The notes under the pieces were generated by a model. It was not told the DNA's origin and did no database searches. It saw only the letters and a program-made list of their open reading frames with translations. Made by a program: the position numbers and the translations under genes. Positions 25,706 through 34,409 of a stretch of 64,000 bases of DNA are shown here, piece after piece. This DNA comes from Agromyces sp. H17E-10 (GTDB lineage: Bacteria; Actinomycetota; Actinomycetes; Actinomycetales; Microbacteriaceae), in NCBI RefSeq assembly GCF_022919715.1, contig NZ_CP095042.1, positions 1,798,001 through 1,862,000 of the forward strand. The letters are read 5' to 3'. The number at the start of each line of letters is the position of its first letter. The first letter of the stretch is position 1.

Positions 25706-26674
25706 TCAGTCGCGCGATTCGCCGACCGACGCACGTCGTACTGCGTCGCGCTGGTCGGCGGACAGCCGGTCCTGGCGCGGCTCGAGCCGGTAGCCGACAT
25801 GATCTTCGGTCAGGGTGAAGGGGTCGCCGAGGGCGGGCTGTTCGCGGAGCCGGCCGATCGCATCGTCGAGGCGGTGCTGCGGCCATCCGAGCACAGTGCC
25901 GAGCTGTTGCGCGGTCATCGGCTGTCGGGCGTGGCCGAGGGCGGCGACCGCGGTCATGGCGTCGTCGATGCCGGGGTCGGCGAGGCCGCTGCCGCGGAGC
26001 TGCCGGGTGAGGTCGCCGAAGAACGTGGCCATCCGGGAGAGGTGGATGCCCGCAGGCGTTCCCGCGCCGAAGAGCACGACCCCGCGCTGTGCCGCGTCGG
26101 CGACGGCGGCGTGCGCGCTGGAGTCGGTCCTGACGGCCCGCGTCCAGATGTCGTCGCCGATCGAATACCGCTCCCTGCGGCTGCGAGGATCGGGTCGTCG
26201 TTCGACGAGTTCCATGCTCTCGAGGTAGCCGATGGCCTTCGACACGGACGCCGGACTCACGCGGAGCTCGGACACGAGTTCGACCGAGGTGCGACTGCCG
26301 GTCGGCGAGGTGATCAGGCCTGCGAACACACGTGAGGCCATGCGAGGCATCCCGGTGCCGGCGAGGAGCGCGGTGAGCTCGTCGACGAACTCGCGGGCAG
26401 GACCCGCGGACTCGCCTCGCGCGTCGTGAGTCGCACTCCTTCGGCCCCTGCGGCGGGTCGCCTGCTGCGCGCGGTCTGCCGCGTACCGACCGTGCCCGTT
26501 GCGGGCGACCTCGCGACTGATCGTCGAGGTCGGTCGCCCGATCCGTCGCGCGATCTCCGCGTACGACAGCCCGTCACCGATTCCGGCGGCGATGGCTCGG
26601 CGGTCGTCCATGGTCAGTCTGCCCCCGGCCACCCCGCCCCCTCCACTCAAGCTCGTCGCTCGCTGCACCGCCAT
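25706..26674 (-). CDS. Double-HTH transcriptional regulator (IS30-type HTH plus GbsR/MarR-type winged helix)
   Basis: A 322-residue protein with an unusual order of domains. Residues of about 20-60 (LTMDDRRAIAAGIGDGLSYA, EIARRIGRPTSTISREVARN) match the helix-turn-helix found in IS30-type transposases. The middle (about 95-170) is a GbsR/MarR winged helix (RTSVELVSELRVSPASVSKA, LVERRPDPRSRRERYSIGD), and the C-terminus has a further winged-helix-like pattern. No transposase catalytic residues follow, so it is a regulator. It diverges from the small gene at 26789 and a serine hydrolase; a palindrome over their promoter is a likely binding site. Confidence 0.82.
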   Translation of the reverse strand: MAVQRATSLSGGGGVAGGRLTMDDRRAIAAGIGDGLSYAEIARRIGRPTSTISREVARNGHGRYAADRAQQATRRRGRRSATHDARGESAGPAREFVDELTALLAGTGMPRMASRVFAGLITSPTGSRTSVELVSELRVSPASVSKAIGYLESMELVERRPDPRSRRERYSIGDDIWTRAVRTDSSAHAAVADAAQRGVVLFGAGTPAGIHLSRMATFFGDLTRQLRGSGLADPGIDDAMTAVAALGHARQPMTAQQLGTVLGWPQHRLDDAIGRLREQPALGDPFTLTEDHVGYRLEPRQDRLSADQRDAVRRASVGESRD

Positions 26675-26731
26675 TCGGTTGCGTTTACGAACATCTCCGC
26701 GCAACGATTCGTGTATTTCAAGGAGTTTACG

Positions 26732-26763
26732 TTGCCGATTTTTGAAACGCAACGTAGCGTTTC
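26732..26763 (+). promoter_or_regulatory. Promoter with overlapping palindromic operator
   Basis: TTGCCG (26732-26737) and TAGCGT (26755-26760) are spaced by 17 bases and face the gene at 26789. GAAACGC-aacgta-GCGTTTC (26744-26763), a perfect seven-base inverted repeat, covers the -10 box. The region is clearly more AT-rich than its surroundings. Binding by the divergent double-HTH protein is the simplest reading. Confidence 0.55.
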
Positions 26764-26788
26764 GTGAACTGAGAACAGGGAGGACATC

Positions 26789-27046
26789 ATGCACGTCTTG
26801 GCGATCTCGACGGTGAGCGACAGCGACCGGTTCTGGGGCGGGTTGAAGAAGGCGTACGGCCGGCTGCCCGTCGGCGCGACGTGGGTGCTCGCGCTCGCGA
26901 GCTCGGACGGGACCCGGGCGGTGAACGTGATCCGGCACGACTCGATCGGCGCCGTGCGGGAGTTCCTCGACGGATACGCCGGCGCGGCGGCGGTGACGGA
27001 GTACCTCGAGGCCGATGCGGCGAACGCCGTCGGACTCGTCGCCTAG
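26789..27046 (+). CDS. Small protein of unknown function
   Basis: An 85-residue soluble protein that starts MHVLAISTVSDSDRFWGGLK and ends EADAANAVGLVA. The alternation of short strands and helices (WVLALASSDGTRAVNVIR, VREFLDGYAGAAAVTEYLEA) suggests a ferredoxin-like alpha/beta fold, as in small monooxygenase- or DUF-type proteins, but I do not recognise it. GGGAGG seven bases before the ATG is a strong ribosome site. It is followed nine bases later by a serine hydrolase, and both should be controlled by the palindrome upstream. Confidence 0.75.
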   Translation: MHVLAISTVSDSDRFWGGLKKAYGRLPVGATWVLALASSDGTRAVNVIRHDSIGAVREFLDGYAGAAAVTEYLEADAANAVGLVA

Positions 27047-27055
27047 GCCGCGCAC

Positions 27056-28429
27056 ATGAACCGGCTGACCGACCTGGAGCCTCGCATCGCGCAGGTGCTC
27101 GCCGAGTATCAGACGCCAGGCGCCGCGGTCGGTATCGTGCACGACGGCGAGATCACCGAGCTCGCCTTCGGCGTGGAGGACGTCACCACCGGGCGACCGG
27201 TGACGACCGACACCGTCTTCCAGTGCGGGTCGCTGACGAAGTCATGGACGGCGCTGGCCTTCATGCAGCTCGTCGACGAGGGCGGGCTCGATCTGGATGA
27301 ACCGGTGCGGCGCCTCCTTCCGCGGTTCGAGGTGGCCGACGCGAGGGCGAGCGCGCGGGTGACGCCGCGGCACCTCCTCGATCACACCAGCGGGATCGAG
27401 GAGGCGTACGGCGACCCCGGCGAAGGCGACGACGTCTACTCGCGCATGGTCGATGCGATCGTCGACGCCCCGCAGGTGAGCCCGCTCGGCGCTGTTCACG
27501 GCTACAGTGCCGCGCTCGGCTACGCCATCCTCGCCCGGATCATGGAGGTCGCCGACGACAAGCCGTGGCACCTGATCATGGCCGACCGTCTCTTCACCCC
27601 GATGGGGCTGCGCAGCACCGCCGCCCGCCCGGAGGACGTCGACCCGGACCGCGCCGCGCGGGGCCACCTCATCCGCTCGCTCGAGGAGGGGCCGTTCCCC
27701 ACCCCGGTGGACCACCTCCCCCGCGCCTACGGACCCGGCGGCGCCATCACCTCCACCGCTCGTGAGGTGCTCGCCCTCGCCCACGTCTTCCTGCACGCTG
27801 GACTCGCGCCGAACGGGCGCCGCATCGTCTCGGCGGCGTCCATCACGGAGATGCTGACCTCGCGCGTGCCGATCCCCGATCCGTACACCCTCGGCCACGC
27901 GTGGGCACTCGGCATGGTCGTCAGCGATTGGCACGGCCGCACCGTGTACGGGCACGACGGCAGCACGATCGGGCAGAACGCCCGGATGCGGATCCTCCCC
28001 GACGACGACCTCGCGCTGGTCCTCCTCAGCAACGGCGATCCACGAGAGGGCCGCCACAGGCGCGTCTTCGACCTCATCCTCGAGCAGCTCGGCATGGCCG
28101 GGATCCCGCACCTGCCCGAGGCCGACCCGGCACTCGCCCTCGACCCCGCGCGCTACGTCGGGATCTACGAACGCCCCGGAACCCGCTTCGAGGTGACCGC
28201 CGCCGGCGGCGGCCTGCAACTGCACCACGACGTGGACCCGGTGCACGCCGCGATCATGGGCACGCCCGACCGCATCACCCACGACCTCCTCCCCATCGAC
28301 GACACCCACTTCCTCATGGCGGCTGCAGGCCCGCTCGAAGAGACCCAGACGCTCGCACTCTTCGACTTCCGCGACGGTGCCGCCCGCTTCCTCCACACCA
28401 ACGCACGCCTGCACCCACGGCGCGCGTAG
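27056..28429 (+). CDS. Serine hydrolase, beta-lactamase class C/esterase family
   Basis: A 457-residue protein of the family that includes class C beta-lactamases, DD-peptidases and EstB-type esterases. The nucleophile motif SxxK is in CGSLTKSWTALAFMQL, the YxN-like tyrosine in HGYSAALGYAIL and the third motif HxG in VYGHDGSTIGQNARM. A C-terminal lipocalin-like region (ARYVGIYERPGTRFEVTA) follows. There is no signal peptide, so it acts in the cytoplasm and an esterase or peptidase role is likelier than antibiotic resistance. It is cotranscribed with the 85-residue protein. Confidence 0.88.
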   Translation: MNRLTDLEPRIAQVLAEYQTPGAAVGIVHDGEITELAFGVEDVTTGRPVTTDTVFQCGSLTKSWTALAFMQLVDEGGLDLDEPVRRLLPRFEVADARASARVTPRHLLDHTSGIEEAYGDPGEGDDVYSRMVDAIVDAPQVSPLGAVHGYSAALGYAILARIMEVADDKPWHLIMADRLFTPMGLRSTAARPEDVDPDRAARGHLIRSLEEGPFPTPVDHLPRAYGPGGAITSTAREVLALAHVFLHAGLAPNGRRIVSAASITEMLTSRVPIPDPYTLGHAWALGMVVSDWHGRTVYGHDGSTIGQNARMRILPDDDLALVLLSNGDPREGRHRRVFDLILEQLGMAGIPHLPEADPALALDPARYVGIYERPGTRFEVTAAGGGLQLHHDVDPVHAAIMGTPDRITHDLLPIDDTHFLMAAAGPLEETQTLALFDFRDGAARFLHTNARLHPRRA

Positions 28430-28514
28430 CAGTCGACGCGGCGGGAGAACTCCGCAGGGGTCGGCGGCCCTCTCGCACGAGAGCCGCCACGACCCCTCGC
28501 ATCGGGCGAAACGG

Positions 28515-28526
28515 TAGGTTCGCAGC
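28515..28526 (+). promoter_or_regulatory. -10 box for a leaderless acetyltransferase gene
   Basis: TAGGTT at 28515-28520, six bases, then the ATG at 28527. Confidence 0.55.
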
Positions 28527-29180
28527 ATGAACGCGTCGACCGCTTCGGACACGCCTGCACTCGCCGTGCCGTTCGACATCGGCAGCGTCGAGGCCGATCC
28601 GCCGCAGACCGACCGCCTCATCCTGCGCCCGATCCGCGCCGACGACAGCGACGACATCTGGGAGTACCAGCGCCTGCCGGAGGTGCTGCGGTACATCCCC
28701 TGGCCCCGGCGCACGCGCGAGGAGGCGCACGACCACACCCTCAGACGCGCCGAGCGTCGGCGCCTCGCCGAGGATGGCGACGCCACGCACTTCGCCCTGG
28801 TGCTGCGCGGCGAACCCTCGGTCGGAGGCGGCGCCGAACCGGCGGCACCCGGTCGCGATCGCGTCATCGGGGATGTGATGATGCGCGTCACGAGCGTCGA
28901 GTGGGCGCAGATCGAGCTCGGCTGGGCACTGCACCCCGACTTCCAGGGGCGCGGTCTCGCCTACGAGGGCACCGCACGCGTGCTGCGCTTCACGTTCGAG
29001 ACCCTCCGCGCCCACCGCGTGCACGCGAGCCTCGACGTGCGCAACACGGCGTCGGCCGCTCTCTGCGAGCGTCTGGGCATGCGTCACGAGGGCACGCTCC
29101 TGGAGGACGAGTACGACGACGGCTGGCAGGACAGCGCAATGTACGCCATCCTCCGCCGCGAGTGGGAGGGACGCGGCTGA
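28527..29180 (+). CDS. GNAT acetyltransferase, RimJ/RimL type (paralogue of the gene at 40881)
   Basis: A 217-residue GNAT enzyme with TDRLILRPIRADDSDDIWEY, the CoA-loop region WALHPDFQGRGLAYEGTARV (Q/RxxGxG) and LDVRNTASAALCERLGMRHEG. It shares long identical runs (VWEYQRLPEVLRYIPWP-type; LDVRNTASAALC) with the protein at 40881-41621, so the two are recent paralogues. The first 28 residues are poorly conserved. Substrate unknown; proteins of this type often acetylate ribosomal or small-molecule amines. Confidence 0.88.
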   Translation: MNASTASDTPALAVPFDIGSVEADPPQTDRLILRPIRADDSDDIWEYQRLPEVLRYIPWPRRTREEAHDHTLRRAERRRLAEDGDATHFALVLRGEPSVGGGAEPAAPGRDRVIGDVMMRVTSVEWAQIELGWALHPDFQGRGLAYEGTARVLRFTFETLRAHRVHASLDVRNTASAALCERLGMRHEGTLLEDEYDDGWQDSAMYAILRREWEGRG

Positions 29181-29244
29181 ACGGCCTCGGCCCCGCCGAG
29201 TTCCGCAAGCGGCACCGCCGCTGAGCCGACACCGTCGCCGACGA

Positions 29245-29880
29245 CTACGCCTCGTCGTCGCGCCAGACGGCACGGGGCTCGGGCAGCGCATTGAGGTGCG
29301 CGGCGTCGAGCTCGAACCGGAGCTCGGGCACACCGAGGTCACTCCACTCGAGCACGAGCGTCGTCGGGGCAGCCAGCCCGTCGGGAGCCCAGATCCAGCC
29401 CGTGAACCCGCCGCGATACTCGCGCTCGTCGCCTCCGCCGCCCGAGTGGTTCGCGCAGAGCGTCGGCGGCTTCGGCGAGTACGGGTCCGAGCTCGAAGCT
29501 GCGGCTGCGTCCAGTGCGACTGCGTCGAACCCGATCGGGTAGACCGCGGCGCCGTCCGCGAGGAGCAGGCCGAGCTGGACGCCACCCGAGCCGGATGTCG
29601 GCGGCTCGTGCATTCGTCGCCTCAGCAGGTCGTCCCACTCGCGCCGGTCGAGCCCGTCGCGGCGCAGCATCCAGCCGAGCCGAACCTCGTACCCGTTCGA
29701 GAATCGACGCAGCTCCCGCAGCACGACCACGAGCCGCCGGTCGCGGTGCAGGATCTCGTCGAGGACCGTCCTTCCGGGCAGTTCGCCGGAGGGCGGCTGC
29801 CACCACGGCGGCATCGGCGGTGGCGCCTCGGGCTCGGGCGGGTGCGGCACGCGATCGAAGAATCCACCCTCGGAGTGCAT
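29245..29880 (-). CDS. Protein of unknown function, Pro-rich N-terminus
   Basis: A 211-residue soluble protein. It begins MHSEGGFFDRVPHPPEPEAP followed by a proline/tryptophan-rich stretch, then strands such as RRLVVVLRELRRFSNGYEVRLGWML and a C-terminal TTLVLEWSDLGVPELRFELDAA. The alternating strand pattern and acidic end suggest a single beta-rich domain. I recognise no family or catalytic motif. The ATG lies six bases after TAGCCT, the leaderless arrangement. Confidence 0.65.
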   Translation of the reverse strand: MHSEGGFFDRVPHPPEPEAPPPMPPWWQPPSGELPGRTVLDEILHRDRRLVVVLRELRRFSNGYEVRLGWMLRRDGLDRREWDDLLRRRMHEPPTSGSGGVQLGLLLADGAAVYPIGFDAVALDAAAASSSDPYSPKPPTLCANHSGGGGDEREYRGGFTGWIWAPDGLAAPTTLVLEWSDLGVPELRFELDAAHLNALPEPRAVWRDDEA

Positions 29881-29892
29881 GACGACAGGCTA
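29881..29892 (-). promoter_or_regulatory. -10 box for a leaderless gene of unknown function
   Basis: Minus-strand TAGCCT at 29887-29892 is followed by six bases and the ATG at 29880. It lies immediately downstream of the terminator hairpin of the GH101 gene. Confidence 0.5.
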
Positions 29893-29896
29893 GACG

Positions 29897-29936
29897 CACG
29901 AACACCCCCGCGGTGAGGATCGCGGGGGTGTTCGTG
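29897..29936 (-). terminator. Strong terminator hairpin of the glycan-use operon
   Basis: Perfect 16-base arms CACGAACACCCCCGCG (29897-29912) and CGCGGGGGTGTTCGTG (29921-29936) around an eight-base loop. It lies 44 bases past the GH101 stop and is the most stable hairpin I saw in the window. There is no U-tract, as is common in this phylum. Confidence 0.8.
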
Positions 29937-29980
29937 CCGGTGGCGCCGGGGCGGTCAACCGCCCGCCCCGGCGCGGCCCA

Positions 29981-32900
29981 TCACTCGGTGCCGAAGAAGT
30001 CGAGCTCGCCGATGGCCGCCCAGGGCTGGCCGTTGTGCGAGCTGAGCGCGACGACCTTCACGTAGCGGCCCTCGGCCGGCTGCGCGAACATGACCGCCTG
30101 GGCACCGCCGGTCGCGGCGAGCGTGCCCGCGGCGACCGGGTCACCCCAGGCCTCGCCGTCGGCGCTCACGTACACCTCGAACTGCTTGATGCGGCCGTTG
30201 GGCTCGGTGCCCGGTCGCTGCTGGATCGAGATGCCCCGCAGTTCGTTCGCCTCGCCGAGGTCGACCGTGAGGTGGTGCGGGAAGGCGGGCGACCCGCCGA
30301 GCCACTGCGTGTGCCAGTAGGTCGCGGTGTCGCCGTCGATGGCGTTGGCGGCCGCGCCGTCCTCGCCCTCGATCTCCTCCGAGTCGACGTCGGCCACCGT
30401 CATGCCCTCCTTGGGCAGCGGGGTCGGCGCCGCCTGGCGGGTGCCCCAGACGTTGAGCTCGCCGGCGCCGGCGAAGGCCGCACCGTTGATCGCGTTGAGG
30501 CCCACGAGCTTCACGTAGCGGGCGCTCGTCGCGGGCAGTGCGAGGTGCTGCACGTCGGTCGTCGACGCGAACGCGCCCTGCTTCACCGGGGTGCCCCAGT
30601 TCACGCCGTCGCTCGAGAGGTAGAGCTCGTAGTCCTTGATCGACCCGTTGCCGCGGCGCACTTGGTAGTCGAACCCGTCGACGTTGTAGGTGTCGCCGAG
30701 GTCGAGCGCGATCCAGTGCGGGTAGGGCGTGTCGGGGTTCACCTGCGACCAGGCCGAGTGCCACATCGTCGCCGTGTTGCCGTCGATCGCCGCACCGGCG
30801 CTGCCGTCGCCGGTGCCCGGCTCGGCGTCGCTCACGCCCGCGATCGACAGGCGCGACTGCGGGATGAGGCCGGCGGGCAGGGTCGGCACGCTCGTGGATG
30901 CCTCGACCGTGCGCTCACCGCCCGTGACCGTGTACGCGGCCGACGCCGACACCGGGTAGCGCCCGGGCTCGAGGCCGGCCGGCGCGGTCACCCGCCAGGT
31001 GGTCTTGACCGTGGCGCCAGGCGCGACGGAGGCGAACTCGGCCGCGCTCGACGCCTTCGCCGTCCAGCCTTCGGGCACCTCGATCGAGGTCGACACCGCG
31101 GTCGCGGCCTCGGCCTCGTGGTTGGTGAACGAGGTCGTGAAGGCGTTGGCCTCGCCGGGCACGAGACCCGACGGCCCGACCACGTCGAGCTTGGCGCACG
31201 CGGCCGCCTCGGTGCTCTCGCCGAGGTCGACGATGCGCACGTCGTCGACGATGAGGTCGGCGCCGGTGCCGCCGACGGCGTTGCGACGCACCCCCACGTA
31301 CGGGGTGCCGCATGTCGCGCCGTCGAACTCGTACGAGAACTCGGCCGTCGAGAGCTGCTCGCCGAAGGGCGTCGACGTGAGCTCGACGGGCTTCGAGGCA
31401 TCGCCGGTCGACTGGTCGACCCCCGAGACGAACGAGTACGCCCCGGCGACACCACTCTGGTAGTCGAACGTCACCCGGTAGCGGTGCCCAGCTTCGAACG
31501 GAACGGTGTACTCCGACGTGCGGTACACGAGCCCGCGGTTCTCCTCGTGCGCCATGAGCGAGTAGTCGCCGCCGAGCACCATGTCGAACTTGCGACCGTT
31601 CCAGCCCTGTTGGGTGAAGGGCTCGTTGCGCTTGGCGATGTGGGTGCGCGGGTCGGTCGTGCCGCCGGCGTCGCCCTTGAAGAACGGGCCCCAGCCCTGG
31701 TCGACCTGCTCGAAGTCCTCGTCGACGAGGACCCGTTCACCGTCGCCGGCGGGGCCGGCCGTCGGGTCGTCGGTCGCGACGACGCGCACGTTGTCGACCC
31801 GCACCGTCGCGTCGCCGTCGGCGGCCGAGACCGTGAGCGTCGGACGCGCGCCGTCGGCGGGGACGGTGATGTAGGTGCGGACGCGCTGGAGGTTGGTGCC
31901 GCTCCACTCGTCGGCCGCGACCGCGTTGCGGATGGTTGAGCGCTCGACGGTCGTCGAGGAGCCCTCGCCACCCGGCACCTCGACCGAGATCGTGGTCTCG
32001 CGGGCGGCACCGTCGGCGATGCCGAGGTCGGCCGACACCGCGTACGTGCCGGGCTCGAGCTCGCCGAGTCGCTGGCTGATCGACGCAGCACCGGCACCGA
32101 GCACGGCCGCGCGCCGGCCCAGGTCGTCGCGTTCGACGCTCGCGGCGCCCGTCGCGTTCCAGCCCTCGAGGTCGGCGGCGTTGAAGCCGGGGTCGACGAC
32201 CGGGGTGCCCTGGCCGAAGGAGACCTTCTTCGGCAGCGTCGTGGCGCCCGTCGCCTTCTTGCCGGGCACGAGCACGTAGGCCTGGCCGGCCTGGGCGTCG
32301 ATGGTGACGGCGCCGCCCGTCACGGGCAGGTCGGCGACCTTCGTGCGGCCCTCGTCACCGAGCGCGAAGAGCTGCAGCGACGCGGCATCCGCGAAGCCGT
32401 CGGTGAGCTGCCAGGTGGTCTGGCCGCCCGCCGGGTTGAGGTGGTAGAGCTTGTCGGCGGTCTTGCCCGCCTTCGACGACCACGGCAGCAGGTAGGTACC
32501 GCCGCGCAGCACCTCGGTGCCGTCGACGGTGATGGTGCGGTCGGCGGCCGTCGTGCCGGTGACGCTCACGCCGTCCTCGAGGTCGATGCGCTCGGGAGTC
32601 CAGCGCATGATCTCGTGATGCTGCAGGAACTTCGCGGGCACGTTCGCCGTCCACACGTTCTCGAGGAACGCCGGGAAGTCGTTCTGCCCGGTCCAGCCCT
32701 CGAACTCGACGATGTGGCTCGTGCCGAGCTTGACGTCGGGGTTCCAGACGTCGGCCTCCGTGTTGTTGACGAAGCGCAGGATCTGCGAGTTCACGCCCTT
32801 GTTGGAGGAGCCGCCGTAGTTCTCGTCGTTCGCCCAGTGCGACCACGTGTTGTTCTCGGCGAGCTTGTCGGCCCACTCCGACCCGACGCGGAACCCGTGC

Positions 32901-34348
32901 TTCACGAGCGAGTCCTGCAGGGTCTGCGCGAGCCAGCCGTGCTCGTAGTAGACGTCGATGTATGCGAAGTCGAGGTTGTCGTCGGTCGCGTCGGCCAGTT
33001 CGCCGATGCGCTTGTCGAGCTCGCCCGAGACCCGGTCGTAGCGCTGATCGATGTAGTACGACTGGTCGAGCCAGTTCCAGCCCTTCGAGTTCTCGTTCGC
33101 GATCTCGTCGCTGAACGAGTTCGCCTCGGGGTAGATCTCGGTGGCGTTCATGTGCACGCCGAACGAGGCGTTCCACTTCTTGCCGGCCTTGACGGCCTCG
33201 TTGAGCTCGTCGAGTCCGCCGGCGCGTTCGTTGAAGTTGTCGCCGTAGTCGGTGTTCGCCGAGTCGTGACCCTCACTCGTGTAGCCCTTCAGCATCGCGA
33301 CCTGACCGAGGCCGTCGGTGTTGAGCGCGATGCGCTTGACGTCGTCGAGCGTGCGCAGGAACGGGTGCGTCGCCTGCGAGGCGAAGTTGAACGGGATGTG
33401 CGTGATCACGTTCTCGGGAGTCTGGTCGCCCTTGTTCGGGGCGACGCGGATGCCGCGCATCGCGATCGCGCCGTCCTGCCAGTCGACGACGTCGTCGCCG
33501 TTGGCGTCGGGCGTGATCGCGACCTTGACCCACGGCAGCTCCTCGGTCGCGTCCGAACCCTGGGCGCGGTAGAGCCACGGGCCCGAGGCGATGCCGACCT
33601 CGACGCCGCCGTCGGCGGCGACGGCCTGGCGCCAGAAGTTGCCCGCATCCTTCTGCGAGGGCCCTGACGAGGTGTCGTAGAGGGCGTTCGTCGCGAACGC
33701 CGCGGCGAGCTCGCCGGTGTTGGCGATGATCGCGTTCGAGCCCTTCGGCGCGGCATCGAGGGGCGTCGACGCCGTCACGGGGATGAAGACGTCGCCCGAG
33801 GCCCCGCGGTCGACCGACAGGTTCGCCGCGGCGACTGCGGCTCCCGCCTCGCCCGACGAGACCGTGACGAGCCGGTGGTCGGGGATCTGCAGCGTCTTCA
33901 CGACGCCATCGGGGTCGGTGATCTTCGTCACGCGGATCGTGACGACGTTGTGCTTCACCGAGAGCTGCGCCTCGATCGAGACACCGGCGAGCGCGGTCGG
34001 CGTGAGCACGTACAGCGCCTCGCCGTCGTCGAGGCGCGAGGCGACCTCGACGGGCTCGGCCTTGCCGTTGATCGTGATCGACGAGATCGTCGCGTCGTTG
34101 CCGTGCATCGTCGCGCCCGAGTCGCGGTCGGTGTACGCAACGACCTGCGGGAAGCCCGCCGACGCGGTCACCCGGAGGTCGCGGCTCTGCAGGGCGAACG
34201 TCTCGCCCGCGGCGGCGACCGCGAACCCGTCGGGCACGAGCGGTGCGGCGTGCACCGGCATCGCGCCGAGCGGGGCGATCACGCCGCCCGCGATGGCGCA
34301 TCCCAGTCCGAGTCGCCAGAGGCGACCCGGGGGTCGTGATGAAGGCAT
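29981..34348 (-). CDS. Secreted endo-alpha-N-acetylgalactosaminidase, GH101
   Basis: A 1455-residue extracellular enzyme that should release Gal-beta-1,3-GalNAc (core 1) from Ser/Thr of mucin-type glycoproteins. Residues 1-34 are a signal peptide (cleavage after VHA). Then come an N-terminal beta-sandwich (about 40-330), the catalytic barrel with NLDFAYIDVYYEHGW (nucleophile Asp465) and RVGSEWADKL (acid/base Glu491), beta domains, GH101-typical HEENRGLVYRTSEYTVPF, a NEW3-like segment (about 1040-1140) and two F5/8-type carbohydrate-binding domains (about 1160-1300 and 1313-1455). It has no cell-wall sorting signal. ATG 34348 has GGAG six bases upstream, which decides the start. It is the last gene of the operon. 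Confidence 0.9.
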   Translation of the reverse strand: MPSSRPPGRLWRLGLGCAIAGGVIAPLGAMPVHAAPLVPDGFAVAAAGETFALQSRDLRVTASAGFPQVVAYTDRDSGATMHGNDATISSITINGKAEPVEVASRLDDGEALYVLTPTALAGVSIEAQLSVKHNVVTIRVTKITDPDGVVKTLQIPDHRLVTVSSGEAGAAVAAANLSVDRGASGDVFIPVTASTPLDAAPKGSNAIIANTGELAAAFATNALYDTSSGPSQKDAGNFWRQAVAADGGVEVGIASGPWLYRAQGSDATEELPWVKVAITPDANGDDVVDWQDGAIAMRGIRVAPNKGDQTPENVITHIPFNFASQATHPFLRTLDDVKRIALNTDGLGQVAMLKGYTSEGHDSANTDYGDNFNERAGGLDELNEAVKAGKKWNASFGVHMNATEIYPEANSFSDEIANENSKGWNWLDQSYYIDQRYDRVSGELDKRIGELADATDDNLDFAYIDVYYEHGWLAQTLQDSLVKHGFRVGSEWADKLAENNTWSHWANDENYGGSSNKGVNSQILRFVNNTEADVWNPDVKLGTSHIVEFEGWTGQNDFPAFLENVWTANVPAKFLQHHEIMRWTPERIDLEDGVSVTGTTAADRTITVDGTEVLRGGTYLLPWSSKAGKTADKLYHLNPAGGQTTWQLTDGFADAASLQLFALGDEGRTKVADLPVTGGAVTIDAQAGQAYVLVPGKKATGATTLPKKVSFGQGTPVVDPGFNAADLEGWNATGAASVERDDLGRRAAVLGAGAASISQRLGELEPGTYAVSADLGIADGAARETTISVEVPGGEGSSTTVERSTIRNAVAADEWSGTNLQRVRTYITVPADGARPTLTVSAADGDATVRVDNVRVVATDDPTAGPAGDGERVLVDEDFEQVDQGWGPFFKGDAGGTTDPRTHIAKRNEPFTQQGWNGRKFDMVLGGDYSLMAHEENRGLVYRTSEYTVPFEAGHRYRVTFDYQSGVAGAYSFVSGVDQSTGDASKPVELTSTPFGEQLSTAEFSYEFDGATCGTPYVGVRRNAVGGTGADLIVDDVRIVDLGESTEAAACAKLDVVGPSGLVPGEANAFTTSFTNHEAEAATAVSTSIEVPEGWTAKASSAAEFASVAPGATVKTTWRVTAPAGLEPGRYPVSASAAYTVTGGERTVEASTSVPTLPAGLIPQSRLSIAGVSDAEPGTGDGSAGAAIDGNTATMWHSAWSQVNPDTPYPHWIALDLGDTYNVDGFDYQVRRGNGSIKDYELYLSSDGVNWGTPVKQGAFASTTDVQHLALPATSARYVKLVGLNAINGAAFAGAGELNVWGTRQAAPTPLPKEGMTVADVDSEEIEGEDGAAANAIDGDTATYWHTQWLGGSPAFPHHLTVDLGEANELRGISIQQRPGTEPNGRIKQFEVYVSADGEAWGDPVAAGTLAATGGAQAVMFAQPAEGRYVKVVALSSHNGQPWAAIGELDFFGTE

Positions 34349-34363
34349 CTTCGTCTCCATTCC

Positions 34364-34380
34364 CGCGTCGTGTCGACGCG
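34364..34380. other. Intercistronic hairpin before GH101
   Basis: CGCGTCG-tgt-CGACGCG, a perfect seven-base inverted repeat, lies 16 bases before the GH101 start. It may tune ribosome access or RNA processing between GH35 and GH101. Confidence 0.35.
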
Positions 34381-34392
34381 TCCACATCGACC

Positions 34393-34407
34393 TGCGCCGA
34401 CGGCGCA
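34393..34407. other. Intercistronic hairpin after GH35
   Basis: TGCGCC-gac-GGCGCA lies two bases past the GH35 stop. With the hairpin at 34364 it fills most of the 61-base gap between the two glycosidase genes. Confidence 0.35.
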
Positions 34408-34409
34408 GC

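Noticed and set aside
25706..26674. IS30 transposase, suggested by its HTH
   Set aside because: No DDE catalytic domain follows the HTH; the rest is a winged-helix regulator, and no terminal inverted repeats flank it.
30035..31939. 634-codon plus-strand ORF opposite the GH101 gene
   Set aside because: Mirror frame of a well-supported glycosidase with domains; the translated product has no recognisable domain and skewed composition.
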